NCBI GenBank assembly: GCA_035637315.1 | Contig: DASPXK010000236.1 | Span: forward strand, 1 to 14,872 | Direction: 5' to 3' | Origin: DASPXK01 sp035637315 | GTDB taxonomy: Bacteria; Chloroflexota; UBA6077; JACCZL01 | DNA: 14,872 nt | In this document: positions 1 through 8,200 of the stretch, one piece after another | Numbering within the stretch: position 1 is the stretch's first letter | Layout: each line of letters starts with the position of its first letter | Translations under genes and position numbers: made by a program | The notes under the pieces: model-generated | Told to the model about the DNA's origin: nothing | The model's input: the letters and a program-made list of their open reading frames with translations, nothing else | The model's database searches: none

Positions 1-107
1 TTCTTTGGTCGTGCGAATCGGTTGATCCGCTCCACGAGTTCTCCCTGAAGGGCGCTGTGCCGAAGCTTCGGCGACACCTTCTGAATCACCGTCCCGTTTT
101 CGAACTC
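1..107 (-). repeat. Left arm of Uma2 inverted repeat
   Basis: The reverse complement of 1-107 matches 386-492 at 105 of 107 positions; the differences face bases 401 and 440. The arm is cut by the window edge, so the repeat may be longer. Both arms are coding in the same frame for Uma2. Confidence 0.9.
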
Positions 108-176
108 GAGAGCCGGCTTTCGCTCGGGCAGCTTCAGGAACTCCTCGATCGTCAAGCGTTCCTGGGTAATCGCCAT
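1..176 (-). CDS. Uma2-family (PD-(D/E)XK nuclease-like) protein, 5' part only
   Basis: The first 58 codons of a leftward gene are present; the rest lies beyond the left edge. The start is the ATG at 176-174, preceded by GGAG with a 7-nt spacing. The N-terminus (MAITQERLTIEEFLKLPE, then KPALEFENG) is the usual start of Uma2-family proteins, which have a restriction-endonuclease-like fold and are often present in many copies in Chloroflexi and cyanobacteria; their role is not settled. From codon 24 on, the DNA is nearly identical to the rightward Uma2 gene at 383-877, making an inverted repeat. A -10-like TATGAT lies on the minus strand at 212-207, without a convincing -35 box. The family call is firm for this fragment; whether the gene is complete cannot be seen. 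Confidence 0.75.
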   Translation of the reverse strand, partial: MAITQERLTIEEFLKLPERKPALEFENGTVIQKVSPKLRHSALQGELVERINRFARPK

Positions 177-382
177 GGCCTGTCTCCGAGTTTGGCCGAT
201 GTGCTAATCATAGCCGCTCCAGGCCCGCGGTTCGTCCCCTATCGCCTGACCTGCGTATAGCGCGGCGAAGACCCTTTCGACGTCAGGACCCAGATGCGGA
301 CGCTGTGGCTCTACCCCGGGCCACGACCCCCTGCCACAGCGAGCGGGCCCCCTCGGCACTGTACGGCTTGGGGCAGGTGAAG

Positions 383-877
383 ATGGAGTTCGAAAACGGG
401 GCGGTGATTCAGAAGGTGTCGCCGAAGCTTCGGCACAGCACCCTTCAGGGAGAACTCGTGGAGCGGATCAACCGATTCGCACGACCAAAGAAGCTCGCGC
501 GGGCCTTCCCCGAGCTTCGCACGACCTTCGGCGGCTTCTCCCGGGTTCCCGATGTCGCCGTCTACCTCTGGGAGCGGATTCCGCGCGACGCCAACGGCGA
601 GTTCGCGGACGACTGCCGCGAGCCGCCGGACATCGCGATCGAGATCGTCTCGCCAGGCCAGGGAGTCAACGCGCTCGTACGGCGCTGCCTCTTGTACGTC
701 GAGCACGGGTTGCGCATAGCCGCGCTTGTCGATCCGGGCGACCGGTCTGTGATCGTGTTTCGTCCCGACTCCCGAACCAGCGCGCTTCGGGGAGCCGAGT
801 CGATCGACTTTGGCGATGTGACCCCGGGCCTTCGGATCCCGGTCGAGGAGCTGTTCGCGTCGCTGAGCGGGCGCTAA
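383..877 (+). CDS. Uma2-family protein, N-terminally shortened
   Basis: Encodes 164 residues from the ATG at 383, which follows AGGTGAAG; an in-frame GTG at 305 would add 26 residues that do not look like this family. The Uma2 core is clear: FENGAVIQKVSP near the start, PDVAVYLWERIP near residue 57, then PPDIAIEIVSP and YVEHGLRIAALVDP. The usual N-terminal segment (about 23 residues, present in the divergent copy at 176-1) is missing, and the similarity to that copy begins abruptly at base 386, right after the ATG. The place where many family members have the catalytic lysine reads LVRRC, so nuclease activity is doubtful. It is either a trimmed but expressed gene or an early pseudogene created by an inverted duplication. 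Confidence 0.7.
   Translation: MEFENGAVIQKVSPKLRHSTLQGELVERINRFARPKKLARAFPELRTTFGGFSRVPDVAVYLWERIPRDANGEFADDCREPPDIAIEIVSPGQGVNALVRRCLLYVEHGLRIAALVDPGDRSVIVFRPDSRTSALRGAESIDFGDVTPGLRIPVEELFASLSGR
386..492 (+). repeat. Right arm of Uma2 inverted repeat
   Basis: Partner of 1-107. The match begins exactly after the ATG at 383-385, where the two genes diverge upstream, marking a recombination or duplication boundary. The 278 bases between the arms hold the first copy's N-terminal codons, the divergent leader sequences and no other gene I can support. Confidence 0.9.
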
Positions 878-898
878 GGCTCCGCTGCCAGGCGCTTC

Positions 899-918
899 CT
901 CCCAGCATCGCCTGGGAG
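899..918 (+). terminator. Possible terminator hairpin after the Uma2 gene
   Basis: A perfect 7-bp stem, CTCCCAG-CATCGC-CTGGGAG, lies 21 nt after the Uma2 stop and before the ABC operon. No T-tract follows, so intrinsic termination is uncertain. Confidence 0.35.
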
Positions 919-966
919 TGCTACAGTATCCGCCGCGGATCATCAGGACAGGCGAGGGAGGTTCCG

Positions 967-1980
967 ATGAGGACACGTAGCGCGCGGGCTGGCGTTGTGG
1001 TGCTCGGCGTCGTGATGGCGGTGCTGGCGCTCAGTTGGGCGCCGGCTGCGCGCGCGGGCCAGGCGCTCAACATCGGATACATCCCGACCGATTCGCAGGC
1101 CGCGCTGATGATCGCCGCCGACCGTTACCTGCCGAACGACGGGTTCGACGTCGAGATGGTGCGTCTGCAGAGCGGCGCGGCCGTCATCACCCAGGTCTCG
1201 ACCGGCCAGCTCCAGGTGGGCGGCGGCGCGCTGGGCGCGGCCGCGTACAACGCCATCGCCCAGGGCCTGCCGGTTAAGTTCGTGGCGTCGCTCCACAACG
1301 GGTTCAGCGAGGACTATTTCACGGTCCGCAAGAGTGCCTGGGACTCGGGCGAGCTGCGCGACATCGCCGCCCTGCGAGGCAAGCCGGTCGCCGTGAACGC
1401 CAAGGGCGTCGCCACCGAATGGCTGCTCGACCAGGTGCTCCGCCAGAACGGCATCACGCTCGACGACGTCGATCTGAAGACGATGCCGTTCCCTGACATG
1501 GTGCCGGCCCTCGAGTCGGGTGCGATCATGGCCGGCATTATCTCTGAGCCGTTCCCCACCCTGGCGGAGGACCGGGGCGTCGGCGTCCGGCCGTTCCCGC
1601 GCCCGGCCAACGCCACGCCGGTGCCGATCACGATGATCTTCTTCAACACTGACTGGGCGACCTCGAACCCGGACGCCGCCAATCGATTCATGGTCTCGTA
1701 CGTGAAGGCGGCCCGCGATCTCGCTCTCAACGATGGTTGGAAGAGCGAGGCCAATCTGGCCATCATGTTCAAGTACACCGGAGCGGACATCGACGTCATC
1801 CGGCGGGCCCGCGCGCACCACATCGACCCCAATCTGGCCGTCGATCAGGCGATCCTGAATGCCCAGCAGGTCTTCAGCCGCGATCGGGGCTACCTGGATT
1901 ACGGCGAGCTCCTGGCGCCGGAGCAGGTGTTCGACTGGAGCTATCTCGAGGGGGCGCTGCGCCAGCTCGGGCGCGTCTGA
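967..1980 (+). CDS. ABC transporter substrate-binding protein, NMT1/SsuA/ThiY-like
   Basis: A 337-residue protein starting at an ATG 6 nt after GAGGGAG. Residues 1-30 are a Sec signal peptide: arginines at the front, a hydrophobic core at 9-22 and cleavage likely after AARA. There is no lipobox cysteine, so the mature protein should be soluble in the periplasm or cell-wall space. The mature part begins LNIGYIPTDSQAALMIA and goes on with QSGAAVITQVSTGQLQVG and LRGKPVAVNAKGVATEWLL, the pattern of type II periplasmic binding proteins of the nitrate/taurine/thiamine-precursor class. It is the first gene of a four-gene importer operon and would deliver substrate to the permeases downstream. The substrate cannot be read from sequence; sulfonates, pyrimidines and other small organic ligands are all possible. 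Confidence 0.88.
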   Translation: MRTRSARAGVVVLGVVMAVLALSWAPAARAGQALNIGYIPTDSQAALMIAADRYLPNDGFDVEMVRLQSGAAVITQVSTGQLQVGGGALGAAAYNAIAQGLPVKFVASLHNGFSEDYFTVRKSAWDSGELRDIAALRGKPVAVNAKGVATEWLLDQVLRQNGITLDDVDLKTMPFPDMVPALESGAIMAGIISEPFPTLAEDRGVGVRPFPRPANATPVPITMIFFNTDWATSNPDAANRFMVSYVKAARDLALNDGWKSEANLAIMFKYTGADIDVIRRARAHHIDPNLAVDQAILNAQQVFSRDRGYLDYGELLAPEQVFDWSYLEGALRQLGRV

Positions 1981-2037
1981 GCGGCTTTCGACCAGCCAAC
2001 CAGTTCGAGCAGGCCGCTCGCGGGAGCCGGCACCAAG

Positions 2038-2826
2038 GTGAAGGTCGTCGTCGAGGGCCTCGCGCTGACGTTCAGGACCGCGGCGGGCGACGTGCACGCG
2101 CTCCAGGACGTGTCGCTTTCCGTCGGGCCCGGCGAGTTCGTCTGCGTGCTCGGACCGAGCGGATGTGGCAAGTCCAGCCTGTTGCGGGTTCTGGCCGGCC
2201 TGATCGAGCCCTCGCGAGGCAGCGTCCGGATCACGCGAGAGAAGGACGCCGAGCGGCCGCTCACGGCGATGGTCTTTCAAGATCATGCCCTGTTGCCCTG
2301 GCGGAACGTCTTCGACAACGTGGTCTTCGGCCCCGAGAATCGAGGCGTGCCGAAGTCGGAGCGGCTGCGACTCGGGGAGGAGGTCCTGGCCAAGGTTGGC
2401 TTGACCGGGTTCGAGAAGGCCTACCCCCACCAGTTGTCTGGCGGCATGAAGCAGCGGGTCGGGATCGCCCGCGCGCTGGCAAACGACCCCGCGGTGCTCC
2501 TGATGGATGAGCCGCTGGCCGCCCTCGACGCCCAGTCTCGCCTGCTGATGCAAGAGGAGCTGATGCGCATCTGGGGGACGTTCGGCAAAACGGTCATCTA
2601 CGTGACCCATTCGATCGAGGAGGCGATCCTGCTCGGCGAGCGGGTGGTCCTCCTGACGGCCCGTCCGGGCAGGGTCAAGGCGACCTTCGGGGTCGACCTG
2701 CCGCGACCTCGGACGCTGGGGGCGCGAGCCGAGTCCGAGTTCATTCGCCTCGAGGCGGAGATCTGGAGCCTCCTGCGTGACGAGGTGCTCGCGTCCGATC
2801 GCGGTCAGACAGGGATCACGAGGTGA
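2038..2826 (+). CDS. ABC transporter ATP-binding protein, NitT/TauT class
   Basis: A 262-residue cytoplasmic ATPase that powers the importer. All motifs are present in order: Walker A GPSGCGKSS at 39-47, Q-loop glutamine at 81 (VFQDHALLPW), signature LSGGMKQR at 133-140, Walker B VLLMDE at 153-158, D-loop ALD at 162-164, and the switch histidine at 191 (VTHSIEEA). The start is a GTG with GGAG 11 nt upstream, 57 bases after the binding-protein gene. The stop TGA overlaps the GTG start of the next permease gene, indicating translational coupling. Its best relatives should be SsuB/TauB-type ATPases. Confidence 0.93.
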   Translation: MKVVVEGLALTFRTAAGDVHALQDVSLSVGPGEFVCVLGPSGCGKSSLLRVLAGLIEPSRGSVRITREKDAERPLTAMVFQDHALLPWRNVFDNVVFGPENRGVPKSERLRLGEEVLAKVGLTGFEKAYPHQLSGGMKQRVGIARALANDPAVLLMDEPLAALDAQSRLLMQEELMRIWGTFGKTVIYVTHSIEEAILLGERVVLLTARPGRVKATFGVDLPRPRTLGARAESEFIRLEAEIWSLLRDEVLASDRGQTGITR

Positions 2827-3617
2827 GCGCCGTGCTCATGCGCCGAGCGCTTGGCTGGGCGACGCCGATCCTGTCGCTGGTCGGCCTGCTCGCCGTCTGG
2901 GAATGGGCCGTGGGCGCGCGGATCCTGCGCGAGAGCTTCTTCCCGCCACCGTCGGGTATCTGGCAGCAGGCGACCATGCTATATGCGAGCGGTGGCCTGG
3001 CGGGTCACGTCGCGGCCACGGTCGCGCGCCTGGTGGCCGCCTTCCTTCTGGCGGCGTTGCCGGGCGTGGCGGTCGGCCTGCTGACCGGCCTCTCTGCCAC
3101 CGCCCGCGAGGCGTTCGACCCATTCGTCGCCTTCATCTACCCCATTCCCAGCTTGCTCTACCTGCCGCTCGCTGCGCTGGTGCTCGGACCAGGCGAGCTG
3201 CCGGCCGCTCTCGTGTGCGCGGTAACGCCGTTCTTCGTCATCGCGCTCAATACTGCCCTGGGGGTCAGATCGATCGACCGCCCAACGGTCGAAGCGGCGG
3301 TCCACTATGGCGCCACGGGGCGACGGCTGTTCCAGAAGGTGCTGCTGCCCGGCGCGCTGCCGTACGTGCTGGTTGGGTTTCGTGTGGGCCTGGGGCTCAC
3401 CCTGATCGTGTTGATCGCGGTGGAGATGGTCTCGGCCAAGCAAGGCCTGGGCGCCCTGCTGTGGCAGTCCTGGGAGATCCTCCGAGTCCGAAACATGTAC
3501 GTGGGGCTGGCGCTGATCGCCACCCTCGGGGTGCTCGTGACGTCCGGTTTCGACGCCATCGCGCGGCGGCTGGTGCCCTGGCATCAGGGCCCAGCTCGCA
3601 GTACTCGGCGGCCGTGA
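2823..3617 (+). CDS. ABC transporter permease, first paralogue
   Basis: A 264-residue inner-membrane protein of the BPD_transp_1 family. It starts at a GTG sharing four bases with the end of the ATPase gene. An N-terminal hydrophobic helix (ILSLVGLLAVWEWAVG) is followed by FFPPPSGIW, a typical SsuC/TauC-class opening, and by several membrane segments. The cytoplasmic EAA loop that docks on the ATPase is at about 157-180 (EAAVHYGATG, then LLPGALP). A second, similar permease follows directly, so the channel is probably a heterodimer. Confidence 0.9.
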   Translation: MSAVLMRRALGWATPILSLVGLLAVWEWAVGARILRESFFPPPSGIWQQATMLYASGGLAGHVAATVARLVAAFLLAALPGVAVGLLTGLSATAREAFDPFVAFIYPIPSLLYLPLAALVLGPGELPAALVCAVTPFFVIALNTALGVRSIDRPTVEAAVHYGATGRRLFQKVLLPGALPYVLVGFRVGLGLTLIVLIAVEMVSAKQGLGALLWQSWEILRVRNMYVGLALIATLGVLVTSGFDAIARRLVPWHQGPARSTRRP

Positions 3618-3618
3618 G

Positions 3619-4365
3619 TTGGCCGGGCTGATCGCCGGGCTGGCCGCGCTCGGGCTGTGGGAGCTTCTCTCGCGCGCCGGTACCTTGAACCCACTCTACT
3701 TCCCGCCCCCGACGGTGGTGGGCATCACGCTTGTGGCGCGGGCAACGGGTGGCGACCTGGCGCCTCATGCCGCGGCCACACTCGCCCGCCTGAGCCTCGC
3801 CTTCGGCGCCGCCGCCCTGGTGGGCGTCCCGCTCGGACTGGCGATGGGCATGATCCGGCCGCTCCGCCTGGTGCTCGATCCCTACATCGCCGCGCTGTAT
3901 CCGTTACCCAAGATCGCGCTGCTGCCGCTGCTGATGATCCTCCTTGGTGTCGGCGAACAGGCCTTCGTGCTGGCCGGCTCGCTGACCGCCCTCTTCCAGA
4001 TCATCCTGAACACCTATGGCGGCGTCACGCAGATCGACCCGGTCCTGCTCGAGGTGGGCCACAATTACGGGGCCCGCGGGCTGGCGCTCTTCAGACGGAT
4101 CCTTCTACCGGCCGCGCTGCCGTCGATCCTGACCGGCCTGCGTCTGGGCCTCGGCCTTGCGCTGATCACGACGATCGCGGTCGAGTTCACAGCCGCCAAA
4201 TCCGGCCTCGGGCACCTGGTCTTTCGCGCCTGGCAAACCCTCGCGGCGGCAGAGATGTTCGCCGCGCTGGCCGTGGTCGGCGTGATCGGCCTGGCCATCA
4301 CCAGGGGCTTGCTCTGCCTGCAGCGGCGCCTCCTGGCCTGGCAGCAGACATACGAGTGGGATTAG
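3619..4365 (+). CDS. ABC transporter permease, second paralogue
   Basis: A 248-residue membrane protein paralogous to the preceding permease. The only suitable start is a TTG one base after the upstream stop codon, so initiation probably depends on coupling. It shows the same architecture: LGLWELLSRAG near residue 11, YFPPPTVVG at 27-35, LYPLPKIALLPL near 93, and an EAA-type loop at about 145-168 (EVGHNYGARG, then LLPAALP). It completes the importer operon. The next gene on the opposite strand ends 9 bases away, and a small hairpin covers both stop codons. Confidence 0.88.
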   Translation: MAGLIAGLAALGLWELLSRAGTLNPLYFPPPTVVGITLVARATGGDLAPHAAATLARLSLAFGAAALVGVPLGLAMGMIRPLRLVLDPYIAALYPLPKIALLPLLMILLGVGEQAFVLAGSLTALFQIILNTYGGVTQIDPVLLEVGHNYGARGLALFRRILLPAALPSILTGLRLGLGLALITTIAVEFTAAKSGLGHLVFRAWQTLAAAEMFAALAVVGVIGLAITRGLLCLQRRLLAWQQTYEWD

Positions 4366-4379
4366 GTGAGGCTCTCACC
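4365..4379. terminator. Small hairpin across two convergent stop codons
   Basis: GGTGAG-GCT-CTCACC forms a 6-bp stem that contains the last base of the permease stop and the stop of the leftward PIN gene. It has no T-tract on either strand. It is the only structure separating the convergent transcripts; any terminator function is a guess. Confidence 0.25.
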
Positions 4380-4839
4380 CGCGCCCTTCCGCGCGGAGCC
4401 GGTGCCAGGCGAGGAATTCGCCAGGAGTCAGCAGGCGAAGATCCCGCTCGATGCCCCACCGCCGAACGTCCTCGCTGAGCAGATGGCGGCGGTCCAGGGT
4501 CAGACAGATCGACGCGCCGGCGGCTACGCAGGCTTGGAGGATGTGATGGTCCTTCACGGCGACGGAAGCCGGGAGGTTCGCAGGCGCGGCGGATTCACGG
4601 GGCCCGACGAGGCGAGGTTGCAGCTGAGCGAGCAGCGTGTAGAGACGGATGACCGCGGCCTGGCCGAACTTCAGCCTCACGTTTCCGAGCGCCTCGCGTA
4701 ACACCTGGCTGGAGACCAGCACCTCGAACTCCTCGGAGTGGGCCACCTGGGCGATGGCGGCCGACGAACCACCCTGAGGCGATCCGGCGGCGGCGAGGAG
4801 GACCGAAGCATCCAGAAATATTCCGGCCTTCGGGATCAC
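4375..4839 (-). CDS. PIN-domain ribonuclease, toxin of a VapBC-like pair
   Basis: A 154-residue protein with the PIN fold. The acidic residues expected to bind metal are visible: D10 (IFLDASVLL), E49 (VLREALGNV), D97 (VKDHHILQA) and D116 (LTLDRRHLL). PIN toxins cleave RNA, often tRNA or rRNA, when released from their antitoxin. The ATG overlaps the antitoxin stop by four bases (ATGA), the usual antitoxin-first coupling. The length is a little above the common 125-145 residues, without an extra domain. The RNA target cannot be told from sequence. Confidence 0.82.
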   Translation of the reverse strand: MIPKAGIFLDASVLLAAAGSPQGGSSAAIAQVAHSEEFEVLVSSQVLREALGNVRLKFGQAAVIRLYTLLAQLQPRLVGPRESAAPANLPASVAVKDHHILQACVAAGASICLTLDRRHLLSEDVRRWGIERDLRLLTPGEFLAWHRLRAEGRG

Positions 4840-5114
4840 ACCAGCCCTGACCGCATGAGCTCACGGACACGCTCGGCAGTCGTCGGGCTGATCTTGTCTT
4901 CGACGAGGAACTCTTCGATCTCCTCGTCCGAGTAAATTCGGAAGGACTCGTCTGGCTGGGCCGCGAGTTTCGAAATGACGATCTTGTCACCCCGCAAGCT
5001 CACCTCCAGCAGGGAGGACTCGGTGATCCCTAGCGCCCTGCGGATCGCGACTGGAATCGTGATTTGCCCCTTGGCCAGCGGGCGAACGACCTTCCTGATC
5101 GATCTGGCTGCCAA
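4836..5114 (-). CDS. AbrB/MazE-type antitoxin (SpoVT-AbrB domain)
   Basis: A 92-residue protein. Residues 8-50 form a swapped-hairpin AbrB DNA-binding domain (VRPLAKGQITIPVAIRRALG, then KIVISKL). The acidic tail (about 55-92, YSDEEIEEFLVED) should wrap around the PIN toxin. The start is TTG at 5114-5112, supported by GGGAGAG just upstream. It would neutralise the toxin and repress its own operon. An 18-bp stretch of tandem octamers lies 28-45 nt upstream of the start and is a natural candidate operator. Confidence 0.82.
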   Translation of the reverse strand: MAARSIRKVVRPLAKGQITIPVAIRRALGITESSLLEVSLRGDKIVISKLAAQPDESFRIYSDEEIEEFLVEDKISPTTAERVRELMRSGLV

Positions 5115-5141
5115 CGTCTCTCCCGGCGTGGAAAACTACCT

Positions 5142-5159
5142 ACTTTCTAACTTTCTAAC
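5142..5159 (-). promoter_or_regulatory. Tandem octamer, candidate antitoxin operator
   Basis: On the minus strand the sequence GTTAGAAA occurs twice in tandem and begins a third time (GT). This AT-rich island stands out from the GC-rich surroundings and sits just upstream of the antitoxin gene. Next to it is the palindrome CGATATCG (5159-5166). An 8-bp period is unusual for a dimeric repressor, but AbrB-like proteins tolerate varied sites. Confidence 0.4.
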
Positions 5160-5221
5160 GATATCGCGTATCCGTTCGCACCGGCCATCTCCGCCGCGTG
5201 CGCGGTCCGCCCCACGCTCGC

Positions 5222-5242
5222 GCGCAGAGCCCGCGTCTGCGC
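5222..5242 (-). terminator. Hairpin after the Asp-box protein gene
   Basis: A perfect 7-bp stem (GCGCAGA-GCCCGCG-TCTGCGC) lies 19 nt beyond the stop of the large leftward gene. No T-tract follows on the minus strand, so this is a weak or factor-dependent terminator candidate. Confidence 0.35.
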
Positions 5243-5261
5243 CGCCACTTGCCCTGAGCTC

Positions 5262-8200
5262 TCACCCGGCTGACTTCGCGACAACTGCCGGAATGTCGGA
5301 CGTCCGGACGAGGTCGTTGAAGCTCGAGACGTCTACCTCGAGCAGGTCCCGCCAGCGCTCGAGCTGTCGATCGATCCGCCCCGCTAGGTCGGCGAACACG
5401 TCGTACGACTGGCGAGTTGGCCTCGCCTCAGCGCTGGCCACCACGCTCGTCAGGGCCGCGAGCTTGGCATTCAGGCGGGTGGGGTAGTGGATCATGTCCA
5501 GCTGCACGGTCACGCGGCCCTCGATGAGCTCCTGCTCGACCGCGGCGAGCTTGTCCGTAACCCCACGCGCGGCCTCGGCAACCGCTGCCCCGACCGCTTG
5601 ACCTTCGGTCCGCCGGACCCACTCATCCACCTGCTGGCGGACGCCGCGCATCTGGTTGATGGCGTCATGGGTCTCCGAGAGCTTGTCGCGAATCCGCATG
5701 AGCAGGGTGAACTGCTCCTCCAGGTCTTGCTGGCTGGCGGCGAGGCCCGGGTCCACTCGAATCTCGAAAGGCGCCTCCAGGGTCCGCTCCTCGACGCTGA
5801 GCTCGACGTGGTACGTGCCTGGCGGCGCCTTCGGTCCCGCCAGGCTCCGCTCCGTGGTCACGTCACCCGGCACGCCTCGGGCGTCCGGGTAGCGCATGTT
5901 CCAGACAAAACGGTTCATCCCAGCGGCGTTCGGCGCTCGTTGCTCGGTGGGCGCCCCGGCCGGCGGCTCGGGATCCGCTGCCTGGCTGGAGAAGCGCCGG
6001 ATCTCATTCCGGCCGGCGTCGAGGAAGCGGATGCTGGGCGGATCGGCAGGCTCGTGCTCCAGGTAGTAGGTGACCACGACACCATCAGGCGGATTCGCGC
6101 CGGCATCCAGAAAACGCCTCGCCGTCAGCCCTTCAGGTGTCTTCGTCTCGTAGAAGGTCGCCGGGAGGCCAGTGGCGAGCGAATAGTTCTTGCCCTCTGC
6201 TTTTGGCCGGTCCGAGCCGAGCGGAGGAGCCATGCGGTAGGCCGGCCGTGGCGCGAAGAGATGGACGGGCGGCGGGGGCTGCAGGCCTGCAAGGTCGTGT
6301 AGGGGCGTGAGGTCGTCGAGGACCCAGAACGACCGGCCGTGAGTAGCCGCGACCAGGTCGTTCTCCTTCACGGCCAGATCGTAGATCGGCACCGCGGGCA
6401 GGTTGCGCTGCAACGAATGCCATGCCGCCCCGTCGTCCAATGACACGTAGGCTCCGGTCTCGGTGCCGGCGTAGAGCACGCCGCGGCGGGCAGGGTCCTC
6501 TCGAATGACTCGCGTGAAGTCGTGGGATGCGATGCCGCTGGTGATCTTCTCCCACGTAGCGCCGTAGTCGCGGGTCTTGTAGAGGTACGGCTGGAAGTCA
6601 TCCAGCTTGTAGCGCGTCGCGGCCACGTAGGCCGTCGCCGGGTCGTGCGGCGAAAGCTCAATAGTCGCGATGAGCGCCCATTCGGGCAGCTCCTTCGGCG
6701 TGATATCGGACCACGTCCGACCGCCGTCCCGCGAGAGGTGAATCAGTCCGTCGTCAGACCCAGCCCAGAACACTCCGCGCTCGTGTCGAGATTCGGCGAA
6801 CGCGAAGATGGTCCCGTGGTGCTCGGCGCCCGTCGTATCCCGGGTTATCGGGCCACCCGACGGCTCCATCTTCGTGACGTCGTTTCGGGTGAGGTCAGGG
6901 CTTATGGGCTGCCAGCTGGCGCCCTCGTCCGTCGATCGAAACAGCATGTTGCCGGCGCAGTAGAGGACGTTTGGGTCGTGGGGACAAAAGAGGATCGGGA
7001 ACGTCCACTGGAAGCGGTATTTGAGGTCCTTGGCACCCCATCCCCCAAACAGCTCCGGCCAGACCGTGACAATGCGGGTCTGGCCGGTACCGTGGTCGTA
7101 ACGCAGCAGCACGCCACCGCCGCCCGGGGCGCTCCCCACGGCACCAGAATAGACAATGTTCGGGTCATCGGGCCGCACGGCGATGTGGCCACTTTCCGAG
7201 CTGCCGACCGCGTAACAGTCCCCCCAGACTACAGCGCCCTTGTACGAGCGGCTGGGCACGCTAATGGCGCTGTTGTCCTGCTGCGTGCCGTACACGCGAT
7301 AGGGGAACCGAGTGTCGGTGGCGAGGTGATAGAACTGGGCGGTGGGCTGGTTGTATATGGTGGACCACGAGTCGCCACCGTTGAACGACACGCAGGCCCC
7401 GCCATCGTTGCCCTCGATCATGCGGCCCGGGCGCCCTGGGTCGATCCACAGATCGTGGTTGTCGCCGTGCGGCGTGGTCAGCTCGGTGAAGGTACGCCCG
7501 CCATCGCTAGACCGCCAGGCCTTGACGTTGAGCACGTAGACGGTTTCGGCGTCGCTCGGGTCGGCGAAGACGTGGCAGTAGTACCACGGCCGTAGCCGCA
7601 GGTTGCGATCTTCGCTGAGCCGCTCCCAGCTCGAGCCGCCATCGTCCGAACGGAACAGGCCTCCGTCTTCGGCTTCGACAATCGCCCAAACGCGACCAGT
7701 CCTGGCAGGAGAGACGGCAACGCCGATTCTCCCCTTCAGGCCGCCCGGCAAGCCCGGGTTGTCGGTGAGCTCCGTCCAGGCATCGCCGCCGTCTGTGGAC
7801 CTGTACAAGCCGCTATCCGGACCGCCGCTGTTGAGCCTCCAGGGAAAGCGTTGGGCCTCCCAGAGGGCCGCATACAGGATCCGTGGATTGGTCGGGTCCA
7901 TCGACAGATCGATGGCTCCGGCCCGGTTGCTTCGAAACAGGACCTGCTCCCAGGTGGCGCCGCCGTTGCGAGAGCGGTACACGCCGCGCTCACCGTTCGG
8001 CCCGTAGGCATGTCCCAGCGCTGCCACGTAGACCAGGTCCGGATCGTGCGGGTGAATGCGGACGCGGGCGATGTGGCGGCTGTCTTCGAGGCCCAAATGC
8101 AGCCAGGTCTGGCCGCCGTCGGTGGACCTGTAGACGCCGTCGCCATGGGAAACGTCGCCGCGGATGCAGCTCTCGCCCATACCGACGTACACGACATTCG

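Noticed and set aside
305..382. N-terminal extension of the right Uma2 gene from a GTG at 305
   Set aside because: The extra 26 residues do not resemble the family, and similarity to the other copy starts only after the ATG at 383.
943..2610. A 555-codon open frame on the minus strand opposite the ABC transporter genes
   Set aside because: Its product is a low-complexity Arg/Asp/Gly/Leu-rich sequence typical of antisense frames in GC-rich DNA, and the plus strand carries clear transporter motifs.
5487..7595. Long plus-strand frames opposite the Asp-box gene
   Set aside because: They are antisense shadows: no domain motif, while the minus strand shows eleven Asp boxes in one frame.
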